Shown piece by piece: positions 11,342 to 21,178 of a stretch of DNA of 64,000 nt. The notes under the pieces are model-generated. The model saw only the letters and a program-made list of their open reading frames with translations, was not told the origin of the DNA and did no database searches. The stretch spans positions 43,544,959-43,608,958 of the forward strand of contig CM048840.1 in the NCBI GenBank assembly GCA_026545765.1. Reading direction: 5' to 3'. How positions within the stretch are numbered: the stretch's first letter is position 1; each line of letters starts with the position of its first letter. Made by a program: the position numbers and the translations under genes. This stretch comes from Plantago major (taxonomy: Eukaryota; Streptophyta; Magnoliopsida; Lamiales; Plantaginaceae).

Positions 11342-13129
11342 ATGGATGCAAACTACAACAGATCTCCTGTGCTTGATCGGTCCAACTACCATTACTGGCA
11401 AATCCGGATGAGGACATACATCAAGTCCCTTGATGGCCGTGCTTGGAGATCCATTCTGGAAGGATACACCTAGCGAACTGAAGGACCTGATGCTGATGGT
11501 GACATTGTTCCCATTCCTGAAGAACGCTTCACTGTAGGTGACATACTTCTTAGCTCTTACAATGAAAAAGCTTTAAATGCTATTTTTGGTCATGTAGATG
11601 CTCATATGTTTAAAATTATTCAAAATTGCACTACTGCAAAACAAGCTTGGGATTTGCTTCAGAGTCATTGTGAAGGGGATGCTAGTGTCAAACAAACTAA
11701 ACTTAGAATGCTTTGGTCTCAATTTGAAAATCTAAGAATGGCGGAGGAAGAAACAATTGACTCTTATTTTGAAAAACTTTTAACTCTCTCCAATGAAGTC
11801 CAAAGACTGGGAGAAGCTATTTCTAATTGGCAACTTGTTTCCAAAGCTGTTCGATCTCTTTCCTCAAGATTTAATACCAAAGTCACTATTTTGGAAGACA
11901 CTCATAACTTGGCAACTATGGATTTTCACACCCTGTTGAACAATTTAAATTTTTTTGAACTAAATGAAAATGAGAGACAAGGTATGAAAACCCATAGTAT
12001 CTCCCTTCACTCTAAATCTAAAGCTAAATCTTTAGAGCTTGATAGTAGTAGTGATGATTCTGACAATATGACTGAGGAAGCTTTCAACAATCTTGTGAGG
12101 AAGTTTAACAAACTTAAATTCAGAAAAAACTCTGGTCAAGGATCCTCAAGTGGAACCAAAATTTTCAAAAAGAAAACCAATACTTTCAAAACTGGTTCTG
12201 CTTCCAAGACTAGCTCTGAATCTGATTTTGATCGCACTCCTCTTAGTAAGATTAGATGTTTTGAATGCCAAGGGTGTGCTAACAATCTCAGAAAAGAGAA
12301 AAAGAATCTTCTTGCTTGTCTCAGTGATGTTTCAGATGAAGAACATGAAGATGTAGAAAAAGAATATGACTCAACTACCAATGCCAGAGCTTTCCGTTCA
12401 TCCACTTACAATGTTGATGACCAAAGTGAGGACAACATCGGCAATTCAACATCAGGAGTAGAAATCTTCTTTGACTATGATGACTCTGAGAACTGTGAAA
12501 TTTTAGCACTAACCAACCCTGAGAAATAAGGAATCTCTGATGTTTTGTGTCTACATGGTTCTGTGAATTTTGATACAGATAGTCCTTCAGAAGAGGAAGC
12601 CAGTGCAGAACAAATGGTGAAGGATTTGCAACAAATGTATGAGAAACTCTTCAGTGAATGGAAGACACTCAGCAAACTCCTCAAAAAAACTGAGAAGGAG
12701 AATTACAATCTGAAAGACACCATTGTCAAACTGGAAGCTGAATTGACAAAGAAGGACACTGAACTGTTCAAGGTAACCACAGAACTATCTAATGAAAAGA
12801 AGGTAATTGCAAAGTGGAACTCCTCTACTTCTAGACTTAGTGATATGCTTGATATGAATAATGATGGGACTACTGGTCTAGGGTACACTGGTAGTTATGA
12901 TGCTTCTTTTGATAAGAAACTTGGATGCAACATAAAATGCACTGTTAACCCTGAAACCCCAGATGTTGTCAAACCTCTTTCTGAGCTCATAAAAGGTCCT
13001 GTGTTTGTCAAAGAAAAAAGAAATTTTTGTATGCACTTACTGTCACAAACTTGGTCACAAAAAACCTTATTGTTTCAAGTACCAAAAGGACTTAAAAAGG
13101 GAACATGTCGATTCCTCCAACCTCAGTGA
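11342..13129 (+). pseudogene. gag: Copia-1 gag with coiled-coil extension
   Basis: One frame runs from ATG 11342 through a TAG (11471) and a TAA (12527) to 13129. Both stops fall where Copia-2 or the flanking frame continues, so they are nonsense mutations. The N-terminal part (SNYHYWQIRMRTYIK, MFKIIQNCTTAKQAWDLL) is the UBN2-type Copia gag. Near 12258 the zinc knuckle begins CFECQG, but the middle including the histidine is missing compared with Copia-2, so this knuckle cannot bind zinc normally. From 12610 to 12840 there is a predicted coiled coil (KLLKKTEKENYNLKDTIVKL). Gag would form the particle and bind genomic RNA. Confidence 0.88.
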
Positions 13130-13844
13130 CCTCTCCAAGAATCCCTCCCTTCTTGCCTCTAGCAAACAAAACAGTGATTCCGATGTTAGCTGCGATGTTG
13201 TGACAACATCCACTTCAACAGAGATTGAAAGATGTAATCCTAAGTCTCTGAAGTATATCCCTGGTTCTCCTAAACGAGGTAAACCTCCAGGACAGATAAG
13301 AAAACACAAGAATGATTCGAACCAGATTTGGGTAGCTAAAGAAAAACATACTTGCAATGTTGCCTTTTCTGTTGCTATTTCTCCTAACAATGCAGGAAAA
13401 TGGTACTTCGACAGTGGTTGCTCTAGGCACATGACTGGTAACCCGTCAAACTTGTCAAATTTTGTCTCTCAAAAGACAGGTACAGTGACATATGGAGGAG
13501 GATACCAAAGCAAAATCCTTGGAAAGGGAACACTGTGCCTTGAAGGATATCCTAAACTTTCAAATGTTCTTCTTGTTGAGGGTTTAACGGCTAATCTTGT
13601 CAGTATAAGCCACCTGTGTGATGATGATCTGAAAGTCAAGTTTGATAAACGTTCTTGCAAAGTTTATACTTGTGTGGACAAATTAACTGTGATGACAGGT
13701 GTTAGATCTCAGGACAACTGCTATGTGATGGACGTTCCTCTCAAGTGCAATGTTGCTCAACATGATGATGCAACATTGTGGCCAAAAAATTGGGACATGT
13801 CAATTACAAGAATCTGGAGAAGATCATCAAACAAAATGTGGTGA
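13005..13844 (+). pseudogene. Copia-1 second zinc knuckle, protease and start of integrase
   Basis: After a one-base shift in an A-rich run near 13012 the frame gives an intact CTYCHKLGHKKPYC knuckle (CX2CX4HX4C). This is followed by a serine-rich linker and the aspartic protease core WYFDSGCSRHMTG near 13401, with the SKILGKGTLCLEG and SHLCDDDLKVKFD segments. The frame is lost again near 13790 by a one-base deletion that destroys the first histidine of the integrase HHCC domain. Confidence 0.85.
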
Positions 13845-15553
13845 CAGGTGTGCCGAAGCTTACCAATGCAGGGAAGCATGTGTGTGGTGACTGTCTTCTG
13901 GGAAAACAAACCAAGGCAGTACACCAGCCACTCCAGGTTGAAGGACAAAAAAGAGGTACTTTTAACTGCTTTGAACTCTTGCATATGGATCTCATGGGTC
14001 CTGTGGAAGCTAAAAGTTTGGGAGGAGCCTGGTATATCTATGTTATAGTTGATGATTTCTCTAGATATACTTGGGTCAACTTTTTGAAAGAAAAATCTGA
14101 AACTTTTGAATCCTTCAAAAACTGGCATGCTAAATGTTGTAATCAGTACTCTACTATGGTCCAAAGAATTCGATCTGACCATGGTAAAGAATTTGAGAAT
14201 CAATTTTTTGATAAGTACTGTGAAAAGAAAGGGATCATGCATGAATACTCAGCTCCTAAGACACCACAACAAAATGGTGTTGCTGAGAGGAAAAACAGGA
14301 CTCTTCAAGAAATGGCCAGAGTAATGTTGAGTTCAATGAACCTGTTAAAAAGGTTGTGGGCTGAAGCTGTGAACACTGCTTGTCACATAATCAATCGTGT
14401 CTATCTTCGTCCAGGCACTCTGACCACTCCCTATGAGATTTTGAAAGGTAGAAAACCCAATCTTAAGTACTTTCATGTCTTTGGATGTGTGTGTTACATA
14501 CTCAATGATAGGGAACATCTAGGGAAGTTTGATGCTAAAAGTGACAAAGGAATCTTTGTAGGGTACTCACAAAATAGTCATGCGTATAGAATATACAATC
14601 CTAGATTGCAAACTATACAAGAATCTGTGAATGTTTCCTTTGATGACTCTGAGCCCTATGCCCAGAAGAAGATCTCTGCAGTCTTGAGCAAGGTTATTGA
14701 CACAACCCCTGACTCTTCTACACATGGGAACGTTCCAGACAATATGACTCCTGCTGCTGATCAAAGTGAAAGAACCCATGATGTGGGAAATGTTGTGCCA
14801 ACATCTCCCCTGTGCAATGTTGACTTAACATTCAGTTCAACATCCCATATTTCCACTCCTGTTGATAAAGAACAAGCTGATCCCCACAGTGAGACTGAGG
14901 CAGAATCTGATAATACCTCTGGCATTAATGCTGCTCCTACGCACCCTGACTCACGTAAGGATCCTACTCCCAGAATTCGCAAAGATCATCCCAGTTCCCA
15001 GGTAATTGGAAATCCAAGAGGGAGGACACTGAGGGGAAACACGCGCAAAAACTACAAGGAGACACTCAGACTTGCTGAAATCTTTCACTCTGTAAGTTCC
15101 TCGTGCTTTGTTTCTCTAATTGAACCTAAAAATGTGAAAGAAGCCCTTACTGATGATTTTTGGATAGAAGCAATGCAAGATGAGCTTCTTCAATTCCAAA
15201 CAAATGAAGTCTGGACACTTGTTCCCCGCCCCCATAACATAAATGTCATAAGAACCAAGTGGATTTTCAAAAATAAGAGTGATGAGAAAGGGGTAGTTGT
15301 AAAAAACAAAGCCAGATTGGTTGCTCAAGGTTACACTCAAGTAGAAGGCATTGATTTTGATGAAACCTTCGCTCCTGTTGCTAGACTAGAATCCATTCGC
15401 CTGCTCTTAGCCATATCATGTTGTCTTAAAATAAAACTCAAACAAATGGATGTTAAAGGAGCTTTCTTAAATGGCTACATTGACAAAGAAGTGTATGTTG
15501 AACAACCTGGAGGGTTGAAGATCCTCTTTACCCTGACCATGTTTTTAAACTAA
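13778..15553 (+). pseudogene. Copia-1 integrase and first half of reverse transcriptase
   Basis: The HHCC part is KLGHVNYKNLEKII...CGDCLLGK. The DDE core has LLHMDLMGP, IRSDHGKEFEN and PQQNGVAERKNRT with all three acidic residues. After about 14700 there is a long variable linker rich in repeated NVD/TS peptides that match the ATGTTG motif. RT begins near 15130 (VKEALTDDFWIEAMQDELL; KARLVAQGYTQVEGIDFDET; APVARLESIRLLLAI). A one-base deletion near 15514 ends the frame. Confidence 0.9.
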
Positions 15554-15561
15554 GAAAAGCA

Positions 15562-16644
15562 TTGTATGGTTTGAAACAAGCCCCTCGTGCTTGGTATGCT
15601 AGACTGACTGAATTCTTAGATGGATTAGGGTTTAAGAGGGGTGAGGGAGATCAAACTCTGTTTATCCTCAGGAAAGGAAAGGACATTTGCATTGCTCAAA
15701 TCTATGTTGATGATATTGTCTTTGGTGCTACTAACCCCTCTTTGCTAGAAAAGTTTGTTCAAGCCATGACAGGAACCTTTGAGATGAGTATGATTGGTGA
15801 ACTCAGTTTCTTCTTGGGGCTCCAGATACAACAGAAACAGGATGGCCTCTTTATCTCTCAAGAGAAATATGCCAAGAATCTTATCATAAAATTTGGTCTG
15901 GAAAATGCCAAACCTTGCAGCACTCCCATGGCTACTGCTCTGAAACTCAGCAAAACTGATGTTGGGGACAATGTTGACCCAACTTTGTATAGATCAATGA
16001 TTGGAAGTCTCCTGTATCTCTCAGCCACCAGACCTGACATCATGTTCTCTGTTTGTGTATGTGCCAGGTATCAATCCAAACCCAAAACATCTCATTTAAC
16101 TGCTGTCAAAAGAATCATTCGATATATATCAGGAACTGTTAATCTTGGATTATGGAATGCATGTGATTCAAACACTAATCTGTTTGGATTTAGTGATTCT
16201 GATTGGGCTGGTCACTTAGATTATCGAAAATCAACTAGTGGAGGTTGTTTTTATCTTGGACCAAATCTTGTGTCATGGTATAGTAAGAAACAAAATTGTG
16301 TGTCTCTCTCAACTGCTGAATCTGAATATGTAGCTGCTGGGAGTTGTGTGTCTCAACTAATTTGGCTGAACAATATGCTGCATGAATATGGGTTCCAAAG
16401 TGACACTCTTTCGATGTTTTGTGATAACTTAAGTGCCATTCACATTTCCAAGAATCCAGTTCAACACTCACGCACCAAGCATATAGACATTCAACACCAT
16501 TTTCTTAGAGACTTGGTCACCAAACAAATCATTGACATACAACACATTGATACCACAAATCAGTTAGCTGACATTTTCACAACGCCTCTTGATAAGGAGA
16601 GATTCTTCAGTTTGAGAAGGTCTCTTGGTCTCTGCACTATTTGA
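15562..16644 (+). pseudogene. Copia-1 reverse transcriptase (second half) and RNase H
   Basis: This continues RT in another frame: [15 protein letters not shown], the catalytic YVDDI near 15703, and MSMIGELSFFLGLQI. RNase H follows with FGFSDSDWAGHLDYRKSTSG, SLSTAESEYVAAG and MFCDNLSAIHISKNP. The end TKHIDIQHHFLRD...LADIFTTPL is typical of Copia pol. A TTP replaces the usual TKP near the end. The stop is at 16642. Confidence 0.92.
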
Positions 16645-16979
16645 TGTGATTTGTTGCAAGCAATGTTGACATAACATCATGGTCAACATTGACTTCTGTG
16701 TATTTCTAGTGATGTCCTTTTGCTGTTTTGTTTTTTTTATTGTGTTTCTGTGCTCCTGTGCTTCTGTACTAGTCTATGGCTGTTTCTGTTTTGTAGCTTA
16801 CAGGGGTGATGCTTAGTGTTTGAAAGGCTATTTGAAACCAAGGTTGAAAGGGATCGAGTCTCCTGTGTGTTTGCTTTTTGTAAAATCCATTATTGCTGCT
16901 TTTTGGCTATTTTTACTCGTACCTTGACTCGCACTTGATGTTGCCTCCTGTCCTTTATGCTTAATAAATCTAATGAATT
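16645..16979 (+). other. Copia-1 untranslated segment after pol
   Basis: No frame is supported. The segment opens with clustered AATGTTG/CAACATT words (16661-16700) and is closely similar to 34730-35059 of Copia-2, so the non-coding DNA is conserved between these elements. Confidence 0.6.
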
Positions 16980-17183
16980 ATGATAAAAAAGGGCTCGAAG
17001 TGTTTCCATCGAGGATCGTGTTGGGCAGGTTTCAAATACTATCCAGATATCGACGTGGCCAATGTGTCATATGTCGTGAGGGTTGATGGCCTGTACTGGA
17101 AACCGACAAGCACAAAAGTGCCGATTCTCATAATGCTGCTAGTTCACTTTCTGAGCGCCAAATTACCCAATGTGGTCAAATGA
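16980..17183 (+). CDS. Conserved small ORF (67 aa) of Copia-1
   Basis: The frame runs from ATG 16980 to TGA 17183. The peptide carries CFHRGSCWAGFKYYPD, VANVSYVVRVDGLYWKP and TKVPILIMLLVHF, the last being a short hydrophobic stretch. Copia-2 keeps the same frame at 35060-35269 although the A-run near the start differs in length, and most changes are single substitutions. The central part also aligns in frame with two Athila-like Gypsy elements in this window. I recognise no family. It may be a real small protein or a conserved RNA structure that happens to be open. Confidence 0.5.
   Translation: MIKKGSKCFHRGSCWAGFKYYPDIDVANVSYVVRVDGLYWKPTSTKVPILIMLLVHFLSAKLPNVVK
17018..17130 (+). repeat. Shared Copia/Athila module, copy 1
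   Basis: It contains GTGTTGGGCA, CGTGGCC, GTGAGGGTTGATGGC and GCACAAAAGTGC in this order. The last is a perfect hairpin (GCAC-AAAA-GTGC). The same ordered blocks occur at 35104, 45447 and 49754. Confidence 0.85.
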
Positions 17184-18114
17184 GTGATTTTATGCCATGA
17201 GACGTGTGTTTGCCTAACTCCGCATAGGCCTTGGCTTTGGAGCTGATTCATACGTGTTCCAATTATTTGACATGGTTCACGGTCTCATGGTCACCCCCAC
17301 TCAAACTTATGCTAATTGTTCAATTTAATTTTTGAGGCATTGTTGAGTGTGTTTCTCTGGTATTCCCTTCTCTTTCTGTCTTTGCCTGCAGCATCAGTGG
17401 TGTTAATCGAATATGCACATCTTGAGACTTGGTTTCCTGACTAACTTACATTAAGAGTGGTCTGATTTCCCGATGTTGTCATCAATGTTGAGCCAACATT
17501 CAGGACAACATTGACTGTGCTTGAAGGACTTCTTGCTCTTTTGCTGTGATTTTTGTGTGCTCTCTATGTGTTTTTTAAAAAAAAAATGTGTTTTTGGGTT
17601 GGGTTTGAGGGGGAGTACGTGTCTCTTACTTTCGTTCTTTTTTTTGGGAATCTGTTAAGTGTCTTACTCTTACTTGATCTTGATTTGTTTCCTAAACCAA
17701 AAATGTACCTCCATAAGTTGAGTATTGAGAATCTTCTTCATGATTGTCCTAATTGATACGGTTTTCATTTGCTTTCCTTAATCTCATATTAACAGTTGTG
17801 TACAGATCTTGGTTTGTGCTTTGATATATATGTTTATGATCTATGAAGCAAACCAAACCAAAAACACAATCCTTCAACCATATTAACCATATTACTCCCT
17901 CTCATTAGCCCACTTCTCCACCACTCATTAAAACTGCCGCCCACCTAAACCACAATCATTGCATCCAAAAACCAAAAAGTAGTCTTTTTTACTACTCACA
18001 AGCCGCGGTTAAAACAAAAAACTCCTCACCTTCCACACACTATTCACCTGTCACTCTCAAACAAATTCCTCTCCCGCTCATCCTCCTTCATCTCTGCACT
18101 CACTAATCTGGACA
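17184..18114 (+). other. Copia-1 spacer between small ORF and accessory ORF
   Basis: No supported frame. It holds an exact ATGTTG-AGC-CAACAT palindrome (17485), an extra polypurine tract TTTGAGGGGGAG near 17604, and a pyrimidine/CA-rich stretch (17860-18110) that resembles a leader for the ORF at 18115. I see no convincing splice pair or TATA box. Confidence 0.6.
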
Positions 18115-20031
18115 ATGTCTTCTCCACCAAAACCCGTCTTGCTCGGTTTTTCATTGCAATCACCTGAGGGGGAGCAAGCATACCCTCTCCCCATCCGTGC
18201 AGAACCGGCCGATTTTGAAATTCCTGTCTACGAGCTAAGTGAGGGATCGGAAGAGGGCGTTGAAAAATCCTCATCTCCAGTACCAAAACCACCATCTCCA
18301 ACATCACCTACTCAACCTGAAAAACCCCAAACCGAGTCTTCACCATCAAACCCTTCTCAATTTGCTGCAGAAACCCTTGTTAATTTGGGAAATGCGCTGG
18401 TCGACCTGCCAGAGGATCTGAGGGATGATGATGAAAGCCCAATGGGGGTAGAGAAAGATACTCCCATGGAGGATGCTGGGAAAGGTGTTGAACATACTGA
18501 AGTTCAACATGCAGATCTGGGAGAAAACCCCCAAAACCCTTCATCTGTTGAGAAGGATGATGTGCAACAAGCTGACAAAACAGGGGAAAAGGCTACTGAT
18601 GGCCTGAATGGTGATGAGAATCAGACCAGCATGCACTCTGAACATGTTGAGAAGCCCGCAAACGAGCCTACTACTGAACCAGTTGTCGTGGAAGATTGGA
18701 AGTCAGATGACTCAGAGAAAACAAAAAGCGACCCTATGAATGTAGATGAGGATGTTGTTTCAACATCGGCTGCTCATGATAATAACAATGAAGTAAATGA
18801 TGAAAGCTCTGATGATCTGGAGGATTATGAGCCAGAAATGGAAGATGACTCTAAGGATGAGTCAATGATTGATGAAGAAGATCTGAGCAATGCCGATGAA
18901 AGCTCAGATGACTCTGAAGACTATGAGGCTGAAGTAGAGGAAGAGTCTGAAGATGAATCACTTGACGATGAGGATGTCATTCTTGGAGAAGATCAGATTG
19001 AAGATCCTGAGGTAAATGATCTACCCTCTGAACCTGTTTATGTAGATGGTTCTGATTGGGATGAAGATGCAGTCTCTCATTTATTCTATGCTGACAAGAA
19101 CTTAGAAAAATATGAGAAAATAAAAAATAATGCAATGGATGTTGAGAAGGTAATCAAAGAGGAATCATTTGAAGAGTATAACTTAGTTGCTTACCTGAAG
19201 AAAAGGAACCTCTATCATGCTGTTACCCAATATGCTGCCTTTGTTCGTGAAATCATCAAAGAATTCTATGCACATTTATCTGACAATTTTGGTATTGAAG
19301 GGCATGGTAAACATCACTATGTGTATCTTAGGGGTGATGTATTTTTCTTGAATTCTAAGGATATCAATACTATCCTGCATAGAAATAGGGATGAGGTTGA
19401 GACCCCTGTGGAGGTGACTATGGATGAGATTGCTAGGGAGCTAACTGCAGGAAAACTACAATCTTGGCCTAGTGGGACTGTGGACTTGAAATATTGTTGT
19501 TCTCTAGTCTCTGTTCTTGCCAGGATCTGCTTGTACAACTGGTTGCCATCTTCCAACAACAACAAGCTCAGTCAAGAGGCAGCCATGTTGCTCTACATGA
19601 TCAAAATGGGCTACAATGTCAATCTAGGAGAAAGGATTCTGAAGCACCTAGAGAATTCCAAGAATAGAGGGATCAGAGGCCATTTGATTCTCCCTTCCAC
19701 CATCTTTGCAGTCCTACAGTTGCAGGGTATTGAGGTCAAAGCCAATGATGTTTATCATTCCAACTTCAAATCCATCACAGTCACCAAGCAACTGCTGGAA
19801 ACACATGACAGGATTTGTAATCTTCCATGGGTGGATCCTGAAGTTCCTGTGAACATGGATGTGGAGGAGAATATTCCTCTTCCTACAGGTAATGCTGATG
19901 CACTAGAAAGTTCTACGGCTGCTGCTCAACGCTCCAATGTTGGCCTACATGTTGGTTCAACATTGATCCCTAGCATTGAAACTCTTTCTGCAGGTATTCT
20001 AACTGATCAGGACAAGCTGATTCTGGAGTAA
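18115..20031 (+). CDS. Copia-1 3' accessory protein, 638 aa, plant-transposon-protein (PF20167-like) domain
   Basis: The frame is fully open, the only large intact one in Copia-1. The ATG at 18115 is the first after a long leader. Residues 1-340 are proline-rich and then extremely acidic (E/D runs with repeated SSDD and DESxDDE patterns), without obvious structure. From about residue 350 to 580 there is a helical domain (YAAFVREIIKEFYAHL, VYLRGDVFFLNSKDINTIL, LLYMIKMGYNVNLGERILKH, LILPSTIFAVLQLQGIEV). It fits the 'putative plant transposon protein' family (PF20167/Transposase_32-like), also seen in Athila elements and at 43374 here. I see no signal peptide or membrane segment, so an envelope role is not supported. 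Codons for ATGTTG-TTT-CAACAT and ATGTTG-GTT-CAACAT lie inside it. Confidence 0.75.
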   Translation: MSSPPKPVLLGFSLQSPEGEQAYPLPIRAEPADFEIPVYELSEGSEEGVEKSSSPVPKPPSPTSPTQPEKPQTESSPSNPSQFAAETLVNLGNALVDLPEDLRDDDESPMGVEKDTPMEDAGKGVEHTEVQHADLGENPQNPSSVEKDDVQQADKTGEKATDGLNGDENQTSMHSEHVEKPANEPTTEPVVVEDWKSDDSEKTKSDPMNVDEDVVSTSAAHDNNNEVNDESSDDLEDYEPEMEDDSKDESMIDEEDLSNADESSDDSEDYEAEVEEESEDESLDDEDVILGEDQIEDPEVNDLPSEPVYVDGSDWDEDAVSHLFYADKNLEKYEKIKNNAMDVEKVIKEESFEEYNLVAYLKKRNLYHAVTQYAAFVREIIKEFYAHLSDNFGIEGHGKHHYVYLRGDVFFLNSKDINTILHRNRDEVETPVEVTMDEIARELTAGKLQSWPSGTVDLKYCCSLVSVLARICLYNWLPSSNNNKLSQEAAMLLYMIKMGYNVNLGERILKHLENSKNRGIRGHLILPSTIFAVLQLQGIEVKANDVYHSNFKSITVTKQLLETHDRICNLPWVDPEVPVNMDVEENIPLPTGNADALESSTAAAQRSNVGLHVGSTLIPSIETLSAGILTDQDKLILE

Positions 20032-20309
20032 ATCAAAGGACTTGATGAGCAGATCTCTAACAATCTGAAGTTCAGAAGCTCTCTAGTATCTTTTCTTCCC
20101 TCACAAAAAGGGGGAGAATAGATACTTGAAATTTTTAAATTTGTTTCAATCTTTGAGCTTTTATTCATTTGGAGTGCGTAACATGTTAACTACTCTAGAA
20201 CTTAACTTAGCTATCGAGTAAGGGGAGATTAGCTCTTAAGTTGTTCTTAGTTACATTTCTACTAACCTCTTGTTTTGTTTTGTGATGAAAGACTAAGATT
20301 AAGGGAGAT
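20032..20309 (+). other. Copia-1 3' end with repeated polypurine tracts
   Basis: AAAAAGGGGGAGAA at 20105, AAGGGGAGATT at 20221 and the terminal AGGGAGAT before the LTR. Multiple PPT-like tracts upstream of the 3' LTR are a known Sirevirus trait. Confidence 0.75.
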
Positions 20310-21178
20310 TGAAAGTGCAAGACGCACTTGTATTTTGATAATCTTGTCTTTCAATAATCGCCCAAGTTTGTGTTTGTTGTTGTTGTTTGTGAAGCTGCAG
20401 GACTACCAATGTTGTATAACATTGTGACAGGATAGAATTCAATGCTGGCATAACATTGAAGATATAACATTGCAGTCGACATCAAGAACAAAGCACATTG
20501 GACAGGAAACTTGGACTGGAAGTATTTACTAATCGAACAAGAGATGATTTAAGGAAAAAGAACAACTTGTGGTGAAAGCGAGAAGGAATATATTTTATGA
20601 AGAATCAAAATATGGAAAATTCCTTCTATTCGTATATTGAAGAAAACAAGAAAAAGGAAATTGCCCTTGCCGAGATTCTATTGCCCCCTGCTGAGATCCT
20701 ATTACCTTTCGACTTGGATGGAAGCTGTCGATATATCAAGTATTTATACAAGGACTCAGCCGGACAATTTAGGCTTTTTCTTAGTTGTCTATCAAGATTT
20801 TATTAAAGAGTTTAGGCTTCTTGTTTTCTGCTAGCTTTGGAGTTTGTCTAAGAGTATTCATTGTTGGAATAACTCTTTCAAACATCGACCTAGAATAGCT
20901 TTTACTATTATTTCTTCTAGGGCTAGTTTTGGTTGTTTAATTAATCATCTGTGATTGTATTAAACCTAGTTGATTAGATCTACTTTTCCTGTCAGTAGAT
21001 ATTTTGCCTAAAGGCGCGGCCAACATTTTTATATATGTTGGTTTGGTAATAGAAGTTTCTTTCATATTCATCCGCTGTGTTTTGTTTACTGTGTTGAAGA
21101 CATTGTTGAACAACATTGTTGGCAACATTTTCTGTTGATCTTGTTCCAAGTACCAATCCGGGATCCTACGTTCTAACA
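20310..21178 (+). repeat. Right LTR of Copia-1
   Basis: It is collinear with the left LTR over its whole length with about 20 differences. An AT-TAAGGGAGAT polypurine tract precedes it at 20298-20309, and it is followed by the TSD GTTCT. Confidence 0.95.

Larger units (their letters stand above)
10417..21178 (+). mobile_element. Copia-1: Sirevirus-like Ty1/Copia retrotransposon, 10.8 kb
   Basis: LTRs are at 10417-11286 and 20310-21178. The initiator-Met-type primer site is at 11289, gag at 11342, protease/integrase/RT/RNase H to 16644, a small ORF at 16980-17183, and a long accessory ORF at 18115-20031. The polypurine tract is directly before the right LTR. The length, the 3' accessory ORF and several AGGGGGAG tracts (17605, 20105) fit the Sirevirus (SIRE/Maximus) group. 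The LTRs differ at roughly 20 positions in 870 by eye (about 2%), so insertion is recent, yet gag-pol already has two nonsense codons and three frameshifts. Confidence 0.95.

Noticed and set aside
13005..13020. Programmed -1/+1 frameshift at the A-rich run of Copia-1
   Set aside because: The run is suggestive, but other one-base breaks in the same element (13790, 15514) show ordinary decay, and the knuckle after it should belong to gag.
13195..13209. Explaining the ATGTTG palindrome as a plant W-box (TTGAC)
   Set aside because: Only some copies have ACT or ACC in the spacer; the conserved part is the pair of ATGTTG half sites, not TTGAC.
17018..17130. Hammerhead ribozyme or tRNA-like structure in the shared module
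   Set aside because: I looked for CTGATGA/GAAA cores and a cloverleaf and found neither; only the small GCAC-AAAA-GTGC hairpin is clear.
18044..18307. Minus-strand frame opposite the start of the Copia-1 accessory ORF
   Set aside because: A shadow of the proline/serine-rich coding strand.
18115..20031. Calling the Copia-1 accessory protein an envelope protein
   Set aside because: No signal peptide, transmembrane segment or glycosylated ectodomain pattern; the recognisable domain is of the plant transposon-protein type.
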